A stretch of DNA of 64,000 bases from Tenericutes bacterium HGW-Tenericutes-1. GTDB taxonomy: Bacteria; Bacillota_I; Bacilli_A; Izemoplasmatales; Hujiaoplasmataceae. The translations under genes were made by a program, and so were the position numbers. A model generated the notes under the pieces. It saw nothing but the letters and a program-made list of their open reading frames with translations, was not told the DNA's origin and searched no databases. The DNA lies in assembly GCA_002839155.1 (NCBI GenBank), contig PGXM01000003.1, forward strand, positions 1 to 64,000. The letters run 5' to 3'. Below, one piece after another: positions 58,063 through 64,000 of this stretch (positions are counted from its first letter, which is position 1; the number at the start of each line of letters is the position of its first letter).

Positions 58063-59011
58063 TGTTTTTCTCCTCCAATAGTTGATCTAAATCTTTGATA
58101 ATTAATTCTGTTTCTTCCCATGTTAGAACTGAACATCCACAAGCAAGTAAGTGACCACCGCCACCATATTTTTTAGCGATATCAACAATAGGAATTGTTT
58201 TACTTCTTAATTCACATAAGATTTTTCCGGTTTTTTCTTCAAATGTAAAGTTTACCCAAATGCCAACTTCATCAATCCCAGACATTTGATTCACCATACC
58301 ACGGCTGACGCTGTAAGTATCAATGTTATTTTCTTTTAAGAAATTTAGATCGTTCTTGCGGTAGGCAACACCGTTTTTGGTGAACTCAACTGTACTAAAG
58401 AAAATTGCTTTTAACCGTTTCATTCTTAAAGGTTCTGAATACATGCCTGCATAGATGGCTTGAATATCAATCCCTTTATCTAAAAGTTTACCCGCCAATG
58501 CAAATGTGTTTGAACTTACACTCTTATACAAGAATCTTCCTGTATCAGAAACAATACCAGTGTATAAAGCGGTTGCGGAATTTAAAGGTACTTCTAGTTG
58601 GGTTTCAAACAAGAACTGTGCGACCATCTCGGCGCATGATGAAGCATCCGTATTTCTTATATACTCGTCATAACGAATGTCAGGTTCGTTTTGATGGTGA
58701 TCGATTAATACCAAAGTTTTAGCTTGTTCATATAAATTGCCTTCTAACATTTGTTTAGCAACAGTATCTAAAATAAAAACAAGCGATTCACGATAAAGTG
58801 GTTCACTCACTTGATCTAATGGCTGAAACTTATTTAAGCCATTCGTATCTCCAACTGCGTAAATCTCTTTATTGGGATAATTGGCCTTTAGTGCATAATA
58901 TAAACCAAATTGCGAACCATAAGCATCCAAGTCTGGATCCTTATGCCGCAAGATCAATATTTTGTCATTTTCTTCAATCAATTTTAATATCTTTTTATAC
59001 AAAATTATCAT
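58055..59011 (-). CDS. NrnA-type DHH phosphoesterase (first of a pair)
   Basis: 318 residues with the same layout: RHKDPDLDAYGSQ (about 23-35), LIDHHQNEPD, and GGGGHLLACGCSV at the end. In the first motif HKDPDLDA replaces the usual HxxPDxD pattern conservatively. About one third identical to its neighbour; a tandem duplication with possible division of labour between nanoRNase and pAp phosphatase roles. Confidence 0.92.
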   Translation of the reverse strand: MIILYKKILKLIEENDKILILRHKDPDLDAYGSQFGLYYALKANYPNKEIYAVGDTNGLNKFQPLDQVSEPLYRESLVFILDTVAKQMLEGNLYEQAKTLVLIDHHQNEPDIRYDEYIRNTDASSCAEMVAQFLFETQLEVPLNSATALYTGIVSDTGRFLYKSVSSNTFALAGKLLDKGIDIQAIYAGMYSEPLRMKRLKAIFFSTVEFTKNGVAYRKNDLNFLKENNIDTYSVSRGMVNQMSGIDEVGIWVNFTFEEKTGKILCELRSKTIPIVDIAKKYGGGGHLLACGCSVLTWEETELIIKDLDQLLEEKNNG

Positions 59012-59198
59012 TCCTTTTTGAAAAGTTTTTAGTATTTAATTATAGCATTTTTCTTTGAATTGATAAAGCAAATGCTCTAAAATATAGGCAGAATGATTAT
59101 ATCATTCAAAATTAATCAATAAACCAAGATTTATTGGCGTTTTATCAATAATATGATATACTAATAAAGAAACTATATTACTGAGAAAGTTGGATTAT

Positions 59199-60503
59199 AT
59201 GATGAATTCTTTTATTAAAAAACTATCTATTTTATTCATGATTTTAATGGTTGGAATGTCTTCAATCGCCTGTGACTTTTTTACGCAAGCTACGACTACT
59301 TCCATTACAACCGGCACTACAATTACAACAGAAACTACAACTACAGAACATATAACGACTGGTACTTACTGGCAACTCATTCAAGAAATTCAAATCTCCG
59401 GTTCATATAAGACTGTCTATGAATTAGGCGAATCATTAGATACATCACTTATGGTTGTCGAAACAGTCAATGGATTAGGATTTAAAACGGCTTTATCTTC
59501 TGAAGATTATACAATATCTGGTTATAATGCAAATAGTAGTGGTATTCAAGTCATTACAGTTACTTATAGTAATGGTTATGAAGATTTAATAGACACATTC
59601 GTTGTTTACGTCAAAGAAGCAATGACATTTGCGAATTTCCACTTAGAAGTGACTGAACCAACAAAAACCGAATATGAACTCGGTGAAGATTTTGATCCAA
59701 CTGGTCTTGTTGTAAAGTTAGTCGCTGAAGATGAAAGTTATATAACACTTTCAAATACACAATATCAAATTACTGGTTTTAGTTCTTCTGTCGGTGGCGA
59801 AAAAACGATAACCGTATCAACGTTAGGTCTTGAAACTACCTTTACTGTCACAGTTACAGGATCGATTTCATTATCGACTTATTATCAATCCGCTGAAGGA
59901 TTAACTGGAAGTGCATTAAAATCACAACTACATACGATTATCAATACCGGATTTGTTGGTGTGACATATGGTGATGCAAGATATATGCTTGATGATACCG
60001 ATAGAGATCCAAATAACTCAAATAATGTCATTTTGCTTTATTTAGGAACTTCAGTAAGTGGCGCATGGGATGGCGGCGTAACATGGAACAGAGAACATGT
60101 TTGGCCGCAATCACTTCTTGGCGTCGCAGCTGATAACGGAACCGTAAATGCTGCAAGTGATTTACAAAATTTGAAGCCAGCGAATCCTTCTGTCAACTCA
60201 AGTCGTGGTAATAAATATTACGACGACATGACCACTTCTGTGAGTTACGCTCCTCGCGTTGAAGTAAGAGGCGACATCGCTCGAATCTTACTCTATATGG
60301 AAGTCATGTATAGCATTTATCATTTAATCAATTCAACACCCGCCGTCAATCAAATGGCGTTACTAGATGTTCTGCTTTCTTGGCACGAATTAGATCCTGT
60401 CGATTCATTCGAAATGAATCGTAACGAAGTAATCTATACTTTACAAAAAAACAGAAACCCATTTATTGATTACCCACATTTCGTCGAATTAATCTGGGGT
60501 TAA
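59199..60503 (+). CDS. Secreted endonuclease I lipoprotein with Ig-like domains
   Basis: 434 residues from the ATG at 59199. Lipobox SIAC, a Thr-rich linker of about 25 residues, two Ig-like domains (about 55-140 and 145-225; TKTEYELGEDFDPTGLVV and FTVTVTG), then an endonuclease I (EndA/NucM) domain with the catalytic signature NREHVWPQS (about 297-305) and SDLQNLKPANPSVNSSRGN. Predicted to be tethered outside the membrane and to cut DNA or RNA non-specifically for scavenging. Followed by a good terminator. Confidence 0.93.
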   Translation: MMNSFIKKLSILFMILMVGMSSIACDFFTQATTTSITTGTTITTETTTTEHITTGTYWQLIQEIQISGSYKTVYELGESLDTSLMVVETVNGLGFKTALSSEDYTISGYNANSSGIQVITVTYSNGYEDLIDTFVVYVKEAMTFANFHLEVTEPTKTEYELGEDFDPTGLVVKLVAEDESYITLSNTQYQITGFSSSVGGEKTITVSTLGLETTFTVTVTGSISLSTYYQSAEGLTGSALKSQLHTIINTGFVGVTYGDARYMLDDTDRDPNNSNNVILLYLGTSVSGAWDGGVTWNREHVWPQSLLGVAADNGTVNAASDLQNLKPANPSVNSSRGNKYYDDMTTSVSYAPRVEVRGDIARILLYMEVMYSIYHLINSTPAVNQMALLDVLLSWHELDPVDSFEMNRNEVIYTLQKNRNPFIDYPHFVELIWG

Positions 60504-60512
60504 AAGAATCAA

Positions 60513-60540
60513 AAGTCGATTTAGTAAATCGGCTTTTTTT
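60513..60540 (+). terminator. Terminator behind the nuclease gene
   Basis: AAGTCGATTTAGTAAATCGGCTT then TTTTT. Confidence 0.85.
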
Positions 60541-60629
60541 ATTGGACAAAATTAGACTTATCGCTGTAAAAATATAGATGTCTATGCTATACTTTCTATC
60601 AATCACTCAATTTGCTTAAGAGGTGTCAT

Positions 60630-61592
60630 ATGTACTTTAAAAAACTTGTTCATCCAGAATTCTTTCAAGGAAATCACAAAAAGAATAACTATTTTGAAGG
60701 TTGGTATTATAAATTTGTGAGTCATGACGAATTAACGACCGTTGCTTTAATTCCTGGGGTTTCAATTAATAAAGAAGATAAACACGCTTTTATTCAAGTG
60801 TTTTTATCAAAAAATACTGGCAATGATGTTTCTTTAAAAACAGTTTATTTCAGGTTTGATTTTAATGAGTTTAAATTTGATCACAAACAATTCTCCGTCA
60901 GCATCGGTAAAAATACTTTTACCAAGAAAAGAGTATCACTTAGTTTATCCAATGAAGAGATTTCATTAGAAGGCTCTTTAAAAATAGAAAATTTAACTCC
61001 AATCAAAGCCAGTGTCTTAGTACCTAATATCATGGGATTCTTTGGATATTTCAATTTTATGGAATGTTACCACGGGATTGTGAGTATGTCTCATAATCTC
61101 GTTGGATCATTAAAAATTAATCAAAATCCTGTTTTGTTTGAAGGTGGAAAAGGATATATTGAAAAGGATTGGGGTAAATCATTCCCCAGATCCTATGTAT
61201 GGCTCCAAAGCAATCATTTTAGGGAATCTAGCACTTCTTTTATGTTTTCATACGCTGATATACCCTTCTTAGGATTATACTTTAGAGGGCTGATTGCGAA
61301 CCTTATATATAGAGATAAAGAATATCGTTTTGCGACCTATAATGGGGCAAAAATCAAGAAAGAAATGATTGGAAAAGGAAGCGTAGAATATACCATTAAA
61401 AGAGGAAGATATACTTTAGAGATTAAACCACAATCTAATCATCAAATTAATTTAGCATCACCTAAAAATGGTAAAATGATTGAGCAGATTAAAGAAGGTT
61501 TGTCTGGAAAGATTCATATTGCATTATATAAAGGAAAGAATTTAATCTTCGAAGACGAAGGTTTACATGCAGGAATTGAAATTATGATGTAA
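60630..61592 (+). CDS. Tocopherol-cyclase-like protein
   Basis: 320 residues from the ATG at 60630 behind AGAGGTG. The N-terminal YFEGWYYKFV (about 22-31), central YHGIVSMSHNLVG and the strong YIEKDWGKSFPRSYVWLQ (about 177-194) are hallmarks of the tocopherol cyclase family, a lipocalin/AttH-like double barrel. True tocopherol synthesis is not expected in such an organism; bacterial homologues without it are of unknown function and may handle lipids. No signal peptide. Confidence 0.85.
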   Translation: MYFKKLVHPEFFQGNHKKNNYFEGWYYKFVSHDELTTVALIPGVSINKEDKHAFIQVFLSKNTGNDVSLKTVYFRFDFNEFKFDHKQFSVSIGKNTFTKKRVSLSLSNEEISLEGSLKIENLTPIKASVLVPNIMGFFGYFNFMECYHGIVSMSHNLVGSLKINQNPVLFEGGKGYIEKDWGKSFPRSYVWLQSNHFRESSTSFMFSYADIPFLGLYFRGLIANLIYRDKEYRFATYNGAKIKKEMIGKGSVEYTIKRGRYTLEIKPQSNHQINLASPKNGKMIEQIKEGLSGKIHIALYKGKNLIFEDEGLHAGIEIMM

Positions 61593-61623
61593 AAACATCA
61601 CGCTCAAATGGGCGTGATGTTTT
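61593..61623. terminator. Bidirectional terminator between convergent genes
   Basis: AAACATCACGCTCAAATGGGCGTGATGTTT, with A-run on one side and T-run on the other, serves both the plus-strand cyclase-like gene and the minus-strand LTD gene. Confidence 0.85.
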
Positions 61624-61642
61624 GTTTATTGTGTCAGTTAAG

Positions 61643-63493
61643 TTAATCCATTACATGGGTTCCTATAGTGGGAACATAATCCTTTGCATAGGAATTCCAT
61701 TCAATGTTTGGATTATAAGCATCATTAGGATTGGTATCTCCAGAAATAATATATGATTTTCTAACTAAAGTCATATCTTTTGTTGAAACCACTGTATCAC
61801 CCCAGAAATCACCTGGATCTTGCCCAATTTGCCCGATACTATCCACTATTGAATCATTGTGTTTAAGCACTAGTGTATCGTCGCCATTAAAGTTAGCTAT
61901 TGCGTTATTTTCTATATTTATGGTGGCTTTGTTCTTAAAATCAACAATTGCACCAGAGTTGTATATCGCTATAGTTTCTCCAACTTGCAAAGTACCTGAT
62001 AATGTTAGTGTTGAAGAAGCTGATGTTGCACAGGTTGTTCCACAAACATATATTTCAATTTTATATTCAGAGAGATTCACTGCAGAAGCGGTTCCATTAT
62101 AAATTTCAATAAATTTATTATAACTGCTGCCTTCTACATATTTGGAGAATAATAAATTTGTTGCTGAAGCACCTGAAATAGCTTTAACTGTAACATCGAT
62201 AACGACATCTCTAAACTCTGTACCAATAATAATTTTAATCGTTAAAGTACCTATTACATCAGCTTCGGTTGCTAAAGGTCTCGTTACAACAAATTCACCA
62301 CCAACAAATTCAATGTAATTTGTCAAATTGGTCGAAATAGTAACTGTATCATATTCAGAATATTCTAACGCTGGTAACTCTAATGAATCCGTTAATATAT
62401 AATCTTTATCAAGTGTTGCTATATCAATAGCGAATTGCTCTTCTACTGTTAATGGGTCTGAAATAATATCATCTTCAGTTCCATAGAATAATACTCTTAT
62501 TCCGTCGGTACTATGAAGTGCGTAATACATGACATCGATTGTAACTTCACGTGATACAAATTCTTTAAGTGCATCAATTGAAGTTGCTAAAGAATTATAA
62601 TATACCACTGCTACAAATGTTTCGCCTTGATATAAAGCTACATTGCCGTCACCGTTAATAACTGGTGTTACAGTCAATGTGTAGACTTTACCATGATTTA
62701 ATTTTACAGTTGAATTAATATCTAACATATCAGTAGCATCTTCTAATACGATTGGAGCAAGTGTAACAGTATTATTGCTACTATTGACTGTTTGTATTGT
62801 TGGGTCTTTTATTTGGAATAAAGTTTGATATTGAGCATATTTACCCGTTACGGTAACATGGTCACCGACATTAACCGTAATCGCTGTATTTGAAGCAGAG
62901 AAATATACAATCATCGAATTTCCAGCTGTATCAGTAATAACATAGCCGCCTTTATAAATAACCGAAACATAACCCGATAATGTTACAGTATCATCAAGTA
63001 TTGCTTCTTCATATAGTTCAGAAACAAGGGTATAAGAACCATCATCAATAGGTTGTTTTACAGTAATCGAATAATACTTAATATAGGTTTTTGAATTATA
63101 AGCAAATGTCGCAGTTAAAATAATTACCGTATCGACTGTAAATGGTGATACCGTAACCAAATAAACTGAATTGCTTCCTTCTGTCGTTGCAGATGAGGCA
63201 ATTGACACAACAGTAGGATTACTACTTGACCAAGCAATGCTAACATTACCATATGCCGCAAGAAGCGAAAAATTCTCAGTAATGTTATCTGCATTATCAA
63301 TGGTAACTAATTCAGATACTTGAGTTAAAATAACTAAATCAGAATCCTGTGTAGTTGTTGATTCAGTCGTTGTTGTTGTAGTGGTTGTAGTGCTAGTTGT
63401 AGTGGTGGTCGAAATCTCTTTACTACACGCCAATACTCCTAGTATGAGAAATGTAGATATAAAAACAATGCTAAATTTTTTAATATAAGTCAT
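61643..63493 (-). CDS. Lipoprotein with Ig-like, OB-fold and lamin-tail domains
   Basis: 616 residues, ribosome site AGAGG. Lipobox GVLAC, then a poly-Thr linker (about 29-48). Next an atrophied-Ig-like domain (VSIAWSSSNPTVVSIAS, about 80-145), an OB-fold (about 155-240; VTLSGYVSVIYKGGYVITD, VGDHVTVTGKYAQYQTLFQI), a second OB-like part, another Ig-like part (about 360-435), and a C-terminal lamin tail domain (LFSKYVEGSSYNKFIEIYNG, NFNGDDTLVLKHNDSIVDSIG). This domain set accompanies extracellular nucleases of the ExeM/YhcR kind, but no nuclease catalytic motif is visible here. Probably a cell-surface nucleic-acid or polymer binder. Confidence 0.85.
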   Translation of the reverse strand: MTYIKKFSIVFISTFLILGVLACSKEISTTTTTSTTTTTTTTTESTTTQDSDLVILTQVSELVTIDNADNITENFSLLAAYGNVSIAWSSSNPTVVSIASSATTEGSNSVYLVTVSPFTVDTVIILTATFAYNSKTYIKYYSITVKQPIDDGSYTLVSELYEEAILDDTVTLSGYVSVIYKGGYVITDTAGNSMIVYFSASNTAITVNVGDHVTVTGKYAQYQTLFQIKDPTIQTVNSSNNTVTLAPIVLEDATDMLDINSTVKLNHGKVYTLTVTPVINGDGNVALYQGETFVAVVYYNSLATSIDALKEFVSREVTIDVMYYALHSTDGIRVLFYGTEDDIISDPLTVEEQFAIDIATLDKDYILTDSLELPALEYSEYDTVTISTNLTNYIEFVGGEFVVTRPLATEADVIGTLTIKIIIGTEFRDVVIDVTVKAISGASATNLLFSKYVEGSSYNKFIEIYNGTASAVNLSEYKIEIYVCGTTCATSASSTLTLSGTLQVGETIAIYNSGAIVDFKNKATINIENNAIANFNGDDTLVLKHNDSIVDSIGQIGQDPGDFWGDTVVSTKDMTLVRKSYIISGDTNPNDAYNPNIEWNSYAKDYVPTIGTHVMD

Positions 63494-63587
63494 AAATTCC
63501 TCTCTTTCATAGCTGTTTTATAATCATTAATATTATTATAACATTTAGAACTCTTTTTATTGGGAGTTTTTTCAATAAAAAGAAAAA

Positions 63588-63612
63588 GGCGCATCCATAA
63601 TGGATACGCCAG
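63588..63612 (-). terminator. Terminator behind the truncated LTD gene
   Basis: GGCGTATCCATTATGGATGCGCC then TTTTTC on the minus strand. Confidence 0.85.
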
Positions 63613-63632
63613 TAATTCTTACTGATTAATTA

Positions 63633-64000
63633 TTATTCTTGAACAGAAGAAACGTCACCAACGACATGAGAACCTAAATAAGTTGTAGTGTCTTGAGGAT
63701 AAGCAACCCATTCAGCACTTGGGTCATAAACATCGGTAGTATCTGTATCACCAGATAAAATTGTCGATATTCTAACCAAAGTCATTTCACTTGTAGCGAC
63801 TCCGTTAACAGACCAGTTTGTTCCTGGATCAATTCCTGTTCCTTGACCAATGCTATCAATTATTGTTCCGCTGTGTTTTAAAACAACAATGTCATCACCA
63901 TTATAGAATGTGATATTGCTTGAAATATCCCCAACAGAAGTAATTGCAGCAATTGCAGAAGCATTATAGATAACATAAACGTCGCCATTAACTAAAGTGC
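63633..64000 (-). CDS. Lamin-tail-domain protein, C-terminal part only (runs off window)
   Basis: Open from the window edge to a TAA at 63633. The translation includes NGDVYVIYNASAIAAI, FYNGDDIVVLKHSGTIIDSI and ATSEMTLVRISTILSGD, closely matching the last 120 residues of the neighbouring protein at 61643. So two LTD proteins stand in tandem. No start codon is in the window; what precedes the LTD is unknown. Confidence 0.85.
   Translation of the reverse strand, partial: TLVNGDVYVIYNASAIAAITSVGDISSNITFYNGDDIVVLKHSGTIIDSIGQGTGIDPGTNWSVNGVATSEMTLVRISTILSGDTDTTDVYDPSAEWVAYPQDTTTYLGSHVVGDVSSVQE

Overview
The window looks like the chromosome of a low-GC, Mollicutes-like bacterium of the Acholeplasma/Izemoplasma kind. 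Supporting points are a soj-spo0J locus next to rsmG and mnmG, a delta subunit of RNA polymerase beside pyrG, a short SRP RNA without an Alu arm, many lipoproteins with a lipobox Cys, a strong salvage and scavenging flavour (tdk, hpt, secreted nucleases), and no cell-wall genes. TGA appears to be a stop: the DUF951 gene ends on it and core genes read tryptophan from TGG. The genus is inference.

Layout. 1-4.3 kb: the end of a giant surface protein made of about 15 near-identical 210-bp InlB-type repeats, then a lipoprotein. 4.4-24.4 kb: an accessory region of about 20 small genes, nearly all on the minus strand, mostly small membrane proteins and lipoproteins without recognisable function. They are punctuated by 17 copies of a sequence derived from the anticodon arm and 3' half of tRNA-Phe. 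The array starts at the tRNA-Phe gene at the end of a tRNA operon. A site follows the stop codon of most genes, and several units have their own promoter. I read this as a mobile cassette array that uses tRNA-Phe as its anchor, analogous to but not homologous with an integron. No recombinase is encoded in the window. This is the candidate undescribed system.

24.3-25.4 kb: a tRNA operon on the minus strand (Ile-GAU, Met, Ile2-CAU, Ser, Thr, Lys, Leu, Ala, Val, fMet, then a tRNA-Asp 5' half fused into tRNA-Phe). 25.6-33.7 kb: rsmG, two membrane proteins, parA, parB, mscS, DUF951 and a MazG-like gene, with mnmG upstream. 33.7-38.8 kb: HAD phosphatases, SRP RNA, tadA, tdk, rpmE, malic enzyme and maf. 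39.0-45.8 kb, plus strand: tilS-hpt-ftsH-rqcP, a ZnuA-like lipoprotein and lysS. TilS makes lysidine, which the tRNA-Ile2(CAU) of this same window needs. 45.8-59.0 kb, minus strand: a double GNAT, two hypotheticals, fba, tldE/tldD, pyrG, rpoE, a DUF1934 gene, a Na/Pi symporter and two NrnA-type DHH phosphoesterases.

59-64 kb: secreted proteins again. These are an endonuclease I lipoprotein with Ig-like domains, a tocopherol-cyclase-like protein, and two lamin-tail-domain proteins (one cut by the window edge). With tdk, hpt and the NrnA enzymes this suggests growth on scavenged nucleic acid, which is inference.
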